Of a stretch of DNA of 51,444 nt, positions 7,255 to 15,898 are shown in pieces. Numbering within the stretch: the first letter of the stretch is position 1; every line of letters begins with the position of its first letter. This stretch comes from Zhongshania sp. GTDB lineage: Bacteria > Pseudomonadota > Gammaproteobacteria > Pseudomonadales > Spongiibacteraceae. Position numbers and translations under genes: made by a program. The notes under the pieces were generated by a model. The model searched no databases. It saw only the letters and a program-made list of their open reading frames with translations, and was not told the DNA's origin. Location of the stretch: assembly GCF_029212375.1 (NCBI RefSeq), contig NZ_JARGNU010000013.1, positions 1-51,444 of the forward strand. Reading direction: 5' to 3'.

Positions 7255-8175
7255 TTGAATAGTCATACACAAGATACCTGGCACCCCGGTGAACTGAGCG
7301 TACAAACCCGTGCCGGTGTACAGGAAAAAATGTCCCGCCTCGGGCCGAGACTGATACGGAACTACATGCCGGAACAGCACCGGGAATTCTTCGCCAGCCT
7401 CCCCATGGTAATTCTCGGCAGTGAAGATAAAGACTGTCACGTCTGGGCCAGCCCGCTATTCGGCGATCCTGGTTTTATCCGGTCACCCTCCTCCCAACAA
7501 CTCATTATTGATGCATCAAGCTATTATTCGGAGACGATTCTTCCGCACCTGCAAGTTAGCTGTCAGCTGGGATTGCTCGGTATTGACCTTGAAACGCGTC
7601 GCCGCAACCGACTGAACGGCATTGTTGTCAAAAAGGACCAGAATCAGGTCACTATCGATGTTCAACAGAGTTTCGGTAATTGCCCCCAGTATATTCAGCC
7701 ACGTCGGCTACAAGCCCAACCGCGCGAGGGCAAAATCACTACCGAATGCTTCAACAACTGGAGTAGCGAGTTGCAAGACGTCATTACCAGGGCCGATACC
7801 TGCTTTATTGCCAGCGTCTATTCAAGCGAGCGCGCTGACAAAAGCTCCGGCATGGATGTTTCCCATCGCGGAGGCCAGCCCGGATTCCTTGGCTTTGACG
7901 ATCATCATCGACTAATCATCCCCGATTATCCTGGCAATTCGTTTTTCAACACGATTGGCAACCTGACGGTTGACCCCCGGGCCGGTTTGCTCTTTCTAGA
8001 TTTTCAAGGAGGAAACATCATCACCCTGACCATGACCGCCGAGGTAATCTGGGAAACGGAGGATCCAATCCTTTGCGGAGACCACGACAGAATGATTCGA
8101 TTGTCACTAAAGGAGGGCTATGTTATCCACAATGCCCTTCCCTATCGCTGGGAATCAATGGGTAATGCGATATGA
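7255..8175 (+). CDS. Pyridoxamine-5'-phosphate-oxidase-related FMN-binding protein
   Basis: The 306-residue protein matches the larger PNPOx-like flavin-binding family, with the opening WHPGELSVQTRAGVQEK, then PEQHREFFASLPMVILGS and VWASPLFGDPGFIRSP in the first split-barrel half, and GFLGFDDHHRLIIPDYPGN with GLLFLDF in the second. The likely start is TTG at 7255, since the family's conserved HPGEL segment begins only nine residues later; ATG at 7330 would cut it off. It lies 9 bp after the VOC gene and overlaps the next gene by ATGA, so the three are one operon. Redox action on a small molecule is inferred. Confidence 0.85.
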   Translation: MNSHTQDTWHPGELSVQTRAGVQEKMSRLGPRLIRNYMPEQHREFFASLPMVILGSEDKDCHVWASPLFGDPGFIRSPSSQQLIIDASSYYSETILPHLQVSCQLGLLGIDLETRRRNRLNGIVVKKDQNQVTIDVQQSFGNCPQYIQPRRLQAQPREGKITTECFNNWSSELQDVITRADTCFIASVYSSERADKSSGMDVSHRGGQPGFLGFDDHHRLIIPDYPGNSFFNTIGNLTVDPRAGLLFLDFQGGNIITLTMTAEVIWETEDPILCGDHDRMIRLSLKEGYVIHNALPYRWESMGNAI

Positions 8176-8633
8176 GCTCGATTGAATATAGAGTATTAAA
8201 TCAGGTCAATCCCGACCCGTTATTATCCCTGTTAAACAAGAAAAGAATCCGGTCTCATTTGGTGAGTCACCAACGCTTTGACAGGGAATCGTTACAATTA
8301 TGGATCAAGACAAAAATCGAAATGGATGCGACTCCCGGCTGTCGAGTGCGAGCCATTATGGTTGATGGTCACTGTATCGGCTGGTGCGGTATACAGCACG
8401 ACAGTGGCGAATATGAAATCGCCGTTGTGTTGGATGACAGTCACTGGGGACTGGGACGAAGAATATTCCGTGACCTCATGACCTGGGCAAAAGAGCTGGG
8501 GCATAAAACGGTATCCATTCATTTCCTCCATACCCGACCGGAATATAAATTCCTCAAGAAAATTGCACAAAGCATGCACGAAAGCCAAATACTCGGGAAC
8601 AGGTTTACGACATATACGCTGGCGGTGGAATAA
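8172..8633 (+). CDS. GNAT-family acetyltransferase
   Basis: The 153-residue protein has a GNAT core, with VDGHCIGWCGIQHDSGEYEI as beta strands 2-4 and a degenerate acetyl-CoA loop DDSHWGLGRRIFRDLMTWA. The C-terminal part (LKKIAQSMHESQILGNRFTTYTL) replaces the common NxxxxxLYEKxGF helix, so it is a divergent member. Its ATG overlaps the stop of the FMN-protein gene (ATGA, 8172-8175), which implies translational coupling in the TetR-controlled operon. Confidence 0.75.
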   Translation: MSSIEYRVLNQVNPDPLLSLLNKKRIRSHLVSHQRFDRESLQLWIKTKIEMDATPGCRVRAIMVDGHCIGWCGIQHDSGEYEIAVVLDDSHWGLGRRIFRDLMTWAKELGHKTVSIHFLHTRPEYKFLKKIAQSMHESQILGNRFTTYTLAVE

Positions 8634-8733
8634 CTTTTTGCTCCAGGAATAAGCGGTATATTTATCGGGGGTTGAGCGACATTCTTTTTGCAATCGTCTT
8701 TTTACAATAGCCCCTGCTCGATGTGATCACCAA

Positions 8734-9069
8734 TCAGCACAGCCCATTACGCAACTCTCCCAAAGCACTCTTCAATCGCCCCGCCAGTTGCCTGGTTAAC
8801 TCTCCTGCCGAAACCTCTTTACACCCTGTCGTGTTTTGCCCTGCCCATAACGGTGAGAAATCGCCACTCGCGTGGCTCTCTGCTATGACGCGAAACGGCG
8901 CAATAGCAGATGGGCTATACCATGCAATTTTCATGGGATTCGACCAGCGTGGAAAAGGTAAAGCAAATTGAAGCTGTACTGGTATACCAGGTTTCCCGAT
9001 TGTTCCAGACCGTGCGCAGTTCAGATTCCTTGATACCATGCCAGCATTAATATGCCTCTCATGGTGCAA
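8734..9069 (-). pseudogene. Truncated nitronate monooxygenase (C-terminal remnant)
   Basis: A minus-strand frame ends with SPSAIAPFRVIAESHASGD, FSPLWAGQ and SAGELTRQLAGRL, which match the last part of nitronate monooxygenase/2-nitropropane dioxygenase (NPD) proteins, whose C-terminus carries the F-x-x-LWAGQ motif and a final AAELTRxL helix. The catalytic TIM-barrel part that should precede it (about 250 residues) is missing, and the frame opens without family-like sequence before GTIGKPG. It is therefore a gene remnant, probably cut during island rearrangement. It lies between the GNAT gene and the guaA end, and accounts for most of the 8634-9184 gap; nothing else is seen there. Confidence 0.65.
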
Positions 9070-9166
9070 ACTCTTTCTGCCTTGCTACCCTCACTCATAC
9101 CATGAGAAATGCAGTTGATGATACAGATTATATTATCAATTGGAGTTATTTTATTTCTATATTTCA

Positions 9167-9202
9167 ATGGGTTACAAATTTCCGTCACTCCCACTCAATG
9201 GT
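9167..9202 (-). other. guaA 3'-end attachment region
   Basis: The last codons of guaA (ACC ATT GAG TGG GAG TGA, 9185-9202 on the minus strand) form the proximal partner of the copy at 250-267. Downstream of the stop, CAAATT (9175-9180), TTA (9172-9174) and GGG (9169-9171) recur in the same order as left of the distal copy. GAGTGGGAGTGA at the end of GMP synthase is a known integration core for genomic islands. Confidence 0.5.
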
Positions 9203-10768
9203 CGCTGGTGGCTTGCTGCTTACATCATAGGCTACGCGTGAAACTTGTTTTATCTCGTTGATAATGCGGTTTGAAACTGTCTCTAGCAGCTCGTAAGGTA
9301 GGTGCGCCCAGCGCGCGGTCATGAAGTCGATGGTCTCTACAGCGCGCAGTGCAATCACGTATTCATAGCGGCGGGCGTCCCCTACTACACCAACCGATTT
9401 CACCGGCAGGAACACGGCAAAGGCTTGGCTGGTTTTGTGGTACCAGTCGGCGCGGTGCAGCTCTTCTAAGAAGATGGCGTCGGCTTCGCGAAGAATATCG
9501 GCATATTCTTTTTTCACTTCGCCTAAAATCCGCACACCCAAACCTGGACCAGGGAAAGGATGGCGATAGACCATATCGTAAGGCAGGCCTAGCTCTAAAC
9601 CAATGCGGCGCACTTCGTCTTTAAAGAGTTCACGCAGTGGTTCTACCAAGTCCATCGCCATATCGTCTGGCAGGCCGCCGACATTGTGGTGAGATTTTAT
9701 GACGTGGGCTTTGCCGGTTTTTGAGGCGGCAGATTCAATCACGTCGGGGTAAATTGTGCCCTGTGCAAGGAAGTTAACATCCTTGAGGGTGGTGGCTTCT
9801 TGATCGAAAATTTCGATAAAAGTATTGCCGATGGATTTACGTTTTTTCTCTGGGTCGGCTTCGCCGGCCAGCTTGCTTAGAAACGCTTCTTCGGCATCGA
9901 CGCGAATCACTTTCACGCCCATGTTTTTGGCGAACATTTCCATCACCTGATCGCCTTCGTTTTTACGAAGCAGGCCGTTATCAACAAACACGCAAGTAAG
10001 CTGGGTGCCAATGGCCTTGTGCAATAAGGCTGCCACTACTGAACTGTCTACGCCGCCGGAAAGACCCAGCAATACTTTTTGATCGCCGACTTGGGCGCGC
10101 ACTTTGGCAATGGCGTCTTCAACAATATTGGCGGGTGTCCACAGTGCTTCGCAGCCGCAGAGTTTCAGCACAAAATGTTCGAATATACGCTGGCCTTGCA
10201 GAGTGTGAGTCACTTCGGGGTGAAACTGCACACCATAGAATTTCTTGGCTTCGCACTGCATTGCCGCAATTGGGCACGATGGTGTAGAGGCCAAAACTTC
10301 AAAGCCTTCGGGCAGGCGAATAACCTTGTCACCGTGGCTCATCCACACATCAAGTAACGCCTTGCCGTCTTTACTGTCGATATGGTCAGCAATATCGGCG
10401 GTTAGCGCGCCAGCGGTTTCCAGTTTGATTTGGGCATAGCCAAATTCGTGAACTGGCGAGCCTTCGACTTTGCCGCCCATTTGCTCGGCCATGGTCTGCA
10501 TGCCGTAGCAAATGCCCAATACCGGCACACCCAGTTCGAATACCAATTGTGGCGCTCGTGGCGAACCAGCTACCGTTACCGACTCAGGCCCACCCGCCAA
10601 AATAAAGCCTGAGGGTTTGAATTCTTGGATATCTGCATCGTCAATATCAAAGGCGCGGATTTCGCAATACACGCCAATTTCACGAATACGCCGTGCAATC
10701 AGCTGGGTGTACTGAGAGCCAAAATCTAGAATCAATATACGGTGGGCGTGGATATCTGGGATTGACAC
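9185..10768 (-). CDS. guaA: GMP synthase (glutamine-hydrolysing)
   Basis: GuaA converts XMP, glutamine and ATP to GMP in the cytoplasm. The 527-residue protein has the class-I amidotransferase domain with the nucleophile in GICYGMQ (Cys87 with the start used here, next to E. coli Cys86) and H/E in FHPEVTHT, then the ATP-pyrophosphatase domain with [14 protein letters not shown] near residue 230, and the C-terminal dimerisation domain ending ATIEWE. I prefer GTG at 10768 (GAGAG upstream, family-like N-terminus [20 protein letters not shown]) over ATG at 10807, which has no ribosome-binding site and lies next to a terminator. guaB lies upstream. Confidence 0.97.
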   Translation of the reverse strand: MSIPDIHAHRILILDFGSQYTQLIARRIREIGVYCEIRAFDIDDADIQEFKPSGFILAGGPESVTVAGSPRAPQLVFELGVPVLGICYGMQTMAEQMGGKVEGSPVHEFGYAQIKLETAGALTADIADHIDSKDGKALLDVWMSHGDKVIRLPEGFEVLASTPSCPIAAMQCEAKKFYGVQFHPEVTHTLQGQRIFEHFVLKLCGCEALWTPANIVEDAIAKVRAQVGDQKVLLGLSGGVDSSVVAALLHKAIGTQLTCVFVDNGLLRKNEGDQVMEMFAKNMGVKVIRVDAEEAFLSKLAGEADPEKKRKSIGNTFIEIFDQEATTLKDVNFLAQGTIYPDVIESAASKTGKAHVIKSHHNVGGLPDDMAMDLVEPLRELFKDEVRRIGLELGLPYDMVYRHPFPGPGLGVRILGEVKKEYADILREADAIFLEELHRADWYHKTSQAFAVFLPVKSVGVVGDARRYEYVIALRAVETIDFMTARWAHLPYELLETVSNRIINEIKQVSRVAYDVSSKPPATIEWE

Positions 10769-10816
10769 GGCAATTCTCTCAACAAGGTTCACGGCAAATG
10801 TGAACATAAATAAAAC

Positions 10817-10845
10817 AGCAAACCCGCTGCGGTAGCGGGTTTGTT
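10817..10845 (-). terminator. Hairpin between guaB and guaA
   Basis: CAAACCCGCT (10819-10828) and AGCGGGTTTG (10834-10843) form a perfect 10-bp stem with a 5-nt loop. On the minus strand it is followed by TGCTGTTTTATTT, a moderate U-tract. It could end part of the guaB transcripts or attenuate guaA, and it argues against the ATG at 10807 as the start of guaA. Confidence 0.7.
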
Positions 10846-10873
10846 AATTCAAAAAAATAACGGCCATTAGCCC

Positions 10874-12340
10874 CTAGGTAGGGTAGTTAGGCGCTTCTTT
10901 GGTAATGCTCACGTCGTGTACATGGCTTTCATTCATACCCGCCGAGGTCACCCGTACAAACTCTGGGTTGTTACGCATAGCTTCAATATCGAGACTACCG
11001 GTATAACCCATTGCTGAACGCAAGCCGCCCATTAACTGGTGAACAATCGCGGCCAGCGGGCCTTTGTAGGCAACGCGGCCTTCAATGCCCTCGGGCACGA
11101 GTTTCTCTGCGCCGTCGTCGGCACTTTGGAAATAGCGATCGCTGGAACCTTGGGTTTTGGTCATTGCGCCCAATGAACCCATACCGCGATAGGATTTGTA
11201 GGTACGGCCTTGGAATAGCTCGACCTCACCTGGCGCCTCTTCGGTGCCAGCGAACATCGAGCCCATCATAATGCAGTTTGCACCGGCAACCACGGCCTTA
11301 GACAAATCACCAGAAAAGCGAATACCGCCATCGGCGATGAGCGGTACGCCGGTGCCTTTAAGGGCGGCTGCAACGTTAGCAATAGCGCTAATTTGCGGAA
11401 CACCCACGCCAGTCACAATCCGAGTAGTACAAATTGAGCCAGGGCCGATGCCGACTTTTACCGCATCGGCGCCAGCTTCGAGTAACGCCAATGCCGCCGC
11501 GCCAGTCGCAATATTACCGCCGATCACGTCAACCTGAGGGTAGTTCTCTTTAATCCAGCGCACCCGATTTAATACATTCATGGAATGGCCGTGCGCAGTG
11601 TCAACCACCAATACATCTACACCAGCGGCAACCAGTGCGGCAACGCGGTCGTCGGTGTCGGCGCTAGTGCCAACTGAGGCGCCAACCCGCAATTGACCTG
11701 AGCTGTCTTTGCAGGCGTGGGGGTAAGTCTGGGCATTGTTCATGTCTTTAACGGTGATCATGCCGGTCAATTTAAATTCGTCATTGACCACCAAGACTTT
11801 TTCAATGCGGTGACGGTGCAGCAGCTCTCTTGCCACCGCCATATCTACGCCCTCTTTAACGGTGACCAGTTTTTCTTTGGGGGTCATCATGCTAGAGACA
11901 GGAACGTTTAGTTCTTCTTGAAAGCGCACGTCGCGGCTGGTGACAATACCAACTAGCTCGCCTTTATCGAGTACCGGAACGCCGGAGATTTTGTGACGGC
12001 GGCGCAGCTCAAACAATTCGCTGAGTGGCGCGCTGGCCTCTATGGTAATTGGGTCTTTAACAATGCCGCTTTCGTGCTTTTTAACCGCGCGCACTTCTTG
12101 GGCTTGCTGAGCAATGGTCATGCTCTTGTGAATAATGCCAATACCACCTTCCTGAGCGAGGGCAATGGCCAGCGCGCTTTCAGTGACGGTATCCATTGCG
12201 GCGGACACAAGGGGAATATTCAGCGAGATATTACGAGTCAGCTGAGTTTTTAGGCTAACGTCTTTAGCGGTAACCTCGGAGTAACCTGGGAGCAGAAGAA
12301 CATCATCAAAGGTGAGTGCTTCTTGGGCAATACGTAGCAT
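10874..12340 (-). CDS. guaB: Inosine-5'-monophosphate dehydrogenase
   Basis: GuaB oxidises IMP to XMP with NAD+, the committed step to GMP, and feeds GuaA encoded next to it. The 488-residue protein has the usual length. It opens with [15 protein letters not shown], carries two CBS domains (about 95-205: [19 protein letters not shown] and [16 protein letters not shown]), and has the catalytic loop [20 protein letters not shown] with Cys near 305. The flap region RYFQ and the C-terminal GYTGS are present. The ATG at 12340 has a modest GGA ribosome-binding site. The promoter proposed at 12377-12405 reads into it. Confidence 0.98.
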   Translation of the reverse strand: MLRIAQEALTFDDVLLLPGYSEVTAKDVSLKTQLTRNISLNIPLVSAAMDTVTESALAIALAQEGGIGIIHKSMTIAQQAQEVRAVKKHESGIVKDPITIEASAPLSELFELRRRHKISGVPVLDKGELVGIVTSRDVRFQEELNVPVSSMMTPKEKLVTVKEGVDMAVARELLHRHRIEKVLVVNDEFKLTGMITVKDMNNAQTYPHACKDSSGQLRVGASVGTSADTDDRVAALVAAGVDVLVVDTAHGHSMNVLNRVRWIKENYPQVDVIGGNIATGAAALALLEAGADAVKVGIGPGSICTTRIVTGVGVPQISAIANVAAALKGTGVPLIADGGIRFSGDLSKAVVAGANCIMMGSMFAGTEEAPGEVELFQGRTYKSYRGMGSLGAMTKTQGSSDRYFQSADDGAEKLVPEGIEGRVAYKGPLAAIVHQLMGGLRSAMGYTGSLDIEAMRNNPEFVRVTSAGMNESHVHDVSITKEAPNYPT

Positions 12341-12376
12341 AAATAGATTCCAATGCCGGTGGCTAGAATCCTCGCA

Positions 12377-12405
12377 ATTTTAAGCGATGGGCGGCGCTTA
12401 GTAAA
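12377..12405 (-). promoter_or_regulatory. Likely sigma-70 promoter of guaB
   Basis: On the minus strand TTTACT (12405-12400) and TAAAAT (12382-12377) are separated by exactly 17 bp, matching the -35 and -10 consensus at four and five of six positions. The leader would be about 30 nt to the guaB start codon. Confidence 0.6.
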
Positions 12406-12435
12406 CCGATTCTTGGCGAACAAACCCCTATATCT

Positions 12436-12444
12436 TGCTACAAT
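12436..12444 (+). promoter_or_regulatory. Extended -10 box just before xseA
   Basis: TGCTACAAT is an extended -10 element (TGnTAnnnT). It ends seven bases before the xseA ATG at 12451, so transcription would begin at or next to the start codon. No ribosome-binding site lies between them. Confidence 0.45.
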
Positions 12445-12450
12445 AGCGCC

Positions 12451-13794
12451 ATGACTACACAAGAACCGCCACAACCCCTTACTGTCAGCCAATTAAACGG
12501 TTTGGCAAAACAATTACTCGAAGACTGCTTTGCACAGGTTAATGTAACCGGCGAACTGTCGACTTTGTCGCGCCCCAGCTCCGGCCACTGGTATTTCACC
12601 CTAAAAGACGACCGTGCCCAAATCCGCTGCGCCTTTTTTAAGGGTAAGAATATACGGGTCAATTTCACCCCCGAGCCAGGCCAGCAAGTGAGCGTGCGCG
12701 GCAAGGTTAGCCTTTATGAAGGCCGCGGCGACTACCAGCTTATTGTCGACAGCATGCAGCCCGCCGGCGCTGGTGCGCTAGCCTTGGCCTTTGAAAAGCT
12801 CAAGCAAGAACTGCTGGCCGCAGGCTGGTTCGACCCCGACCACAAAAAGCCGCTACCAACAATTATCAAACACGTTGCAGTGGTCACCTCCCCCACTGGC
12901 GCGGCTATTCACGATATTTTATCGGTGTTTAAACGCCGCTGGCCCGCTATGCAGATCAGTGTGTTGCCGGTGCTGGTACAGGGGAATAATGCTGCGGGAC
13001 AAATCGCCAATGCCATTGCCCAAGCCAACCACTGGGCGCGCACCAAACAGCAAGACTTTGACGTGATTCTGGTTTCTCGCGGCGGTGGCTCATTAGAAGA
13101 TTTATGGCCGTTTAATGAACACATTGTCGCCGCCGCCATTCACGACTCTGAACTCCCAGTAATTAGCGCCGTGGGCCACGAAGTCGATTTCAGCATTAGC
13201 GACTTTGTTGCCGATATTCGCGCCGCCACCCCGTCTGCGGCGGCCGAGCTGCTCAGCCCAGACCAAGCTGAGCTAGTATCTAAGCTCCATTTACTCAAAG
13301 GCCGGCTCACCAAAGCCCAGCAATTGCGGCTGCGACGCTGGCAGGAGCAGTTACTGTCTTTAAGCCGCCGCGTTCGCGACCCGCGCAGCCAGCTCCGCGA
13401 GCAAAGCCAGCGCCTAGACGATTTAGAGCTGCGCCTGCAACGCCAGTGGCAGCAAAGCCAGCGCCGCCGCCAGCAGCGCCTCACCGCTGCCAACCAACAG
13501 CTAGCACTGCTCAATCCTGAGCGTCAGCTAAAAAGTAAACACAGAGAACTCAATGCGCTGCGCAGCAGGATGCAACACGCCATAAAACTGCGACTGCAAC
13601 AGCCGCGAATTGCCTTAAAAAACATGGAGCAGCAGCTCAGAGCCTTGGGCCCCGAGCAAACTTTAAATCGGGGCTATGCCATTATTAGCGATCAAAGTGG
13701 TGGTATCGTCCGCGACGCCGACACCCTGAACAATGGCGAGCAGCTAAACGCAAAATTCGCCAACGGCACCGCGGCGCTTATCGTTAGTAAATAA
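12451..13794 (+). CDS. xseA: Exodeoxyribonuclease VII large subunit
   Basis: XseA forms with XseB the nuclease that degrades single-stranded DNA in both directions during repair. The 447-residue protein has the N-terminal OB-fold (about 1-105: VNVTGELSTLSRPSSGHWYF), the catalytic core with SPTGAAIHDILSVFKRRWP and SRGGGSLEDLWPFNE, and a long arginine/glutamine-rich coiled coil (about 275-385), before a beta-rich tail ending LNRGYAII...ALIVSK. It is divergent from guaB, an order common in gammaproteobacteria, and ends 3 bp from the convergent TetR gene. The start lacks a ribosome-binding site, and a -10 box lies directly upstream, so the mRNA may be leaderless. Confidence 0.96.
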   Translation: MTTQEPPQPLTVSQLNGLAKQLLEDCFAQVNVTGELSTLSRPSSGHWYFTLKDDRAQIRCAFFKGKNIRVNFTPEPGQQVSVRGKVSLYEGRGDYQLIVDSMQPAGAGALALAFEKLKQELLAAGWFDPDHKKPLPTIIKHVAVVTSPTGAAIHDILSVFKRRWPAMQISVLPVLVQGNNAAGQIANAIAQANHWARTKQQDFDVILVSRGGGSLEDLWPFNEHIVAAAIHDSELPVISAVGHEVDFSISDFVADIRAATPSAAAELLSPDQAELVSKLHLLKGRLTKAQQLRLRRWQEQLLSLSRRVRDPRSQLREQSQRLDDLELRLQRQWQQSQRRRQQRLTAANQQLALLNPERQLKSKHRELNALRSRMQHAIKLRLQQPRIALKNMEQQLRALGPEQTLNRGYAIISDQSGGIVRDADTLNNGEQLNAKFANGTAALIVSK

Positions 13795-13797
13795 CGC

Positions 13798-14391
13798 CTA
13801 AGCCAGTGTTTTACGAAAATGGCTTAACAAGGTATGGGTGCTAGTTTGCGCTGTTTTATTTGGGCTTAGCACGCCCATAATACTTGTTAGGTCTTCCCGT
13901 AATATTGCATTGCAGTAAAAGGAATAAACGCATTCTTGGGCGTCAACCTCTGGGCGGTAGGTCGATAATAAATCAACCGTATAATGAAACGGCTCAGCAA
14001 GCGCTTTGCGCGCAATTTCTTGAACCGTGCTACTCGTCGATTCCGTCACCAAGCGCAGCATTAAGCGCCGCAAGACTAAATCGCTGTGGATTAAATCGAG
14101 GAATTTCCCCAGATAGGAAAACAAGGCCTCTTCAGCACTAACCGTCTCCTCGCCATGCACCGGCTTTATTTTTTTCAGCGCGGTCTCCAAATACGTAGAC
14201 GTGCTTTGCACGTAAACATCATCTTTACCCTTAAAATGATCATACAAAGCGCCCTTCGTAAGCTTTGCTGCTTTTGCCAACAAATCCATACTCACGCCGT
14301 TATAACCATGCTTTGCAAACTGCTGCGCACTGCACAGCAATATCATTGCCCGCGTTCGTTCGCGCTTGCCACCCACCTCACCTACTGCCAT
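13798..14391 (-). CDS. TetR-family regulator, divergent from the FadL-like gene
   Basis: The 197-residue protein has a clear N-terminal HTH (AQQFAKHGYNGVSMDLLAKAA then LTKGALYDHFKGKDDVY) and a helical C-terminal domain of the AcrR kind. It reads away from the FadL-like porin gene, and two ATACC-N4-GGTA(T/C) palindromes sit in the gap (14466-14506), so it probably represses that gene and itself, with a lipid or hydrophobic compound as inducer; this is inference from the porin neighbour. It converges tightly with xseA, with no room for a separate terminator. Confidence 0.9.
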   Translation of the reverse strand: MAVGEVGGKRERTRAMILLCSAQQFAKHGYNGVSMDLLAKAAKLTKGALYDHFKGKDDVYVQSTSTYLETALKKIKPVHGEETVSAEEALFSYLGKFLDLIHSDLVLRRLMLRLVTESTSSTVQEIARKALAEPFHYTVDLLSTYRPEVDAQECVYSFYCNAILREDLTSIMGVLSPNKTAQTSTHTLLSHFRKTLA

Positions 14392-14465
14392 CTCACTATC
14401 TCTAATTCATTATTTGCACAGACTTTATACCCAAGCTAATTACGCAGGTAAATCATTGCAACAAC

Positions 14466-14506
14466 ATACCATCCGGTATATTATCGCAAAACATACCGAT
14501 TGGTAC
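14466..14506. promoter_or_regulatory. Two TetR-type operators between tetR and the fadL-like gene
   Basis: ATACCATCCGGTAT (14466-14479) and ATACCGATTGGTAC (14493-14506) share ATACC-N4-GGTA half sites, each preceded by AAC or AAAC. Their centres lie 27 bp apart. A TATAAA box follows at 14509-14514, so bound repressor would block the promoter of the porin gene. Confidence 0.7.
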
Positions 14507-14528
14507 ATTATAAAAATAAGGAATTCCC

Positions 14529-15817
14529 TTGCGCACACCACTGAAAAGCCACATTACACACAATTTACGCTGTCGCGTTGTGGTCTTACTTGCCGCCACC
14601 TTACCCAGTCAAAGCTGGGCCGGCATAGGCGTTCTTCCGCTCGGCTTTGGCGCCGACTCCAATGCCATGGCCGGCACCGACATGGCTTTTTCCAACGACC
14701 CACTGAGCATAAACAACAATACTGCCGGCATCGCAAAATCAAAATCCGCGCAATTTAGCACGGCTATTGAAGGCTTTGGCATGAATGGCATCCGTCACGC
14801 AGACTCACTGGGCAACGACGATCGCTCCGGTATCGATCGCGGCTTACTCGTCAGTGGCGCGTGGTCTACCCCACTTGCAAGCCGCTCCGATATTACTGTT
14901 GGGCTAGGGCTTTTTGCCCAAGGTGGGGTTGGCTACGAATACAAAAACCTTAACACCGCCTTTGGAAATAGCGACGACCTTACTGCGCTATTTGGGGTAT
15001 TTCGACTTGCACCAGCCATTGCGTGGAATATTAGCGACAAGTTGCGCGTGGGATTTAGTGGCTCAATAAACTACTCAGAAGCAGAGCAAGAGGTGTTTCC
15101 AAACACCTCTGATGCGAGCAGTGGTTTCCCCGGTCTCGATATTAAAAACATGAGCGGCGTCAGCTATGCTTGGCGCGCCGGCATACAGTACGACCTCAAC
15201 GACCAATTGTGGCCTACGGCTCCGACACCGAGTTAGTGCTAGAGGACGGCAATGCGGTAGTAAACTTCGACGCTATGGGCCTAGGGCGGGTTAAATACAC
15301 CTCTGCCAAAATTGACGGCTTATCACTACCTAGTGAATTAGGAATTGGTCTTGCATGGAAAATCACCCCGAAGCTTAGTTTGGGCGCCGACCTTAATTGG
15401 TATCGCTGGAGCAAAGCCCTTGGCACGGTCACAACCCAATTATCAGGAGCACAGACCAATGGCGCGCCAGACAAAATAAAAATTAATACTGATTTTGGCG
15501 GGCAAGATCAATACTCAAGTTCGGTCGGCAGCAAATACCAATTAAATGATAAAACTCAATTCTTAGCCGGTGTGAACCACGTCGGCAATGTTATAAAACA
15601 TGGCCATGAATCACCGCTAAACAATCTAATTGCCAAATGGCACTTTAGTGCTGGCTTAAACCACGAGCTAGACCAACATTGGAAAACGTCATTGACCGGT
15701 ACCTATATGGCAAAACTTAAACGCCAATATACCAATACTCAATTACCCTTAGGCAGAGAGGCGCAAGAGGCCTTTAGCGCTTATTCTGTAGCGGTAGGCG
15801 TGACGTATAACTGGTAG
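14529..15817 (+). pseudogene. FadL/OMPP1-family outer-membrane porin, frameshifted
   Basis: The start is TTG at 14529 with AGGA upstream. A signal peptide ends at QSWA, and the mature protein opens with GIGVLPLGFGADSNAMAGTDMA, then NDPLSINNNTAGIA, the FadL-type N-terminal hatch. The frame breaks near 15207-15212: the first frame ends after AGIQYDLNDQL, and the second continues VAYGSDTELVLEDGN to a final SVAVGVTYNW strand. The sequence CAATTGTGGCC would be restored by one extra G, or by ten missing bases if the usual TLG tripeptide is also lost. FadL proteins bring long-chain fatty acids or other hydrophobic compounds across the outer membrane. It is a pseudogene unless this is a sequencing error. 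Confidence 0.8.
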
Positions 15818-15827
15818 AATTTTTTAA

Positions 15828-15858
15828 AAGTACGGCGCTGTTGCCACGCGCCGCACTT
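15828..15858. terminator. Hairpin after the fadL-like gene
   Basis: AAGT-a-CGGCGC (15828-15838) pairs with GCGCCG-c-ACTT (15848-15858). On the minus strand it is followed by TTAAAAAATT. It lies in the convergent gap, 11 bp after the porin stop, and could end transcripts from either side. Confidence 0.5.
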
Positions 15859-15864
15859 AAAATA

Positions 15865-15890
15865 CAACATAGCGAATACTAGCTATGTTG
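15865..15890 (-). terminator. Hairpin after the Crp-family gene
   Basis: CAACATAGC (15865-15873) and GCTATGTTG (15882-15890) form a 9-bp stem with an 8-nt loop, directly after the Crp-family gene on the minus strand and followed by TATTTTAAG. Confidence 0.5.
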
Positions 15891-15898
15891 ATGGAAGA

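Larger units (their letters stand above)
250..9202. mobile_element. Candidate genomic island at the guaA 3' end
   Basis: The segment is bounded by two copies of the guaA terminal codons in the same orientation. It holds only accessory genes: acetyltransferases, a DNA glycosylase, GST, YHS and CMD proteins, an orphan kinase, two regulators and a broken nitronate monooxygenase. The GMP synthase 3' end is an established integration hotspot for islands that use a tyrosine recombinase. No integrase, relaxase or phage gene is present between the copies, so this would be a decayed island, or one unit of an accretion whose integrase lies left of the window. The boundaries are inference. Confidence 0.45.

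Noticed and set aside
8723-8971. Plus-strand open frame in the 8634-9184 gap
   Set aside because: The opposite strand carries the nitronate monooxygenase-like segment, which has family motifs; this frame has none.
10769-10807. ATG start 13 codons upstream of guaA
   Set aside because: No ribosome-binding site, directly next to the terminator hairpin, and the added residues are not family-like.
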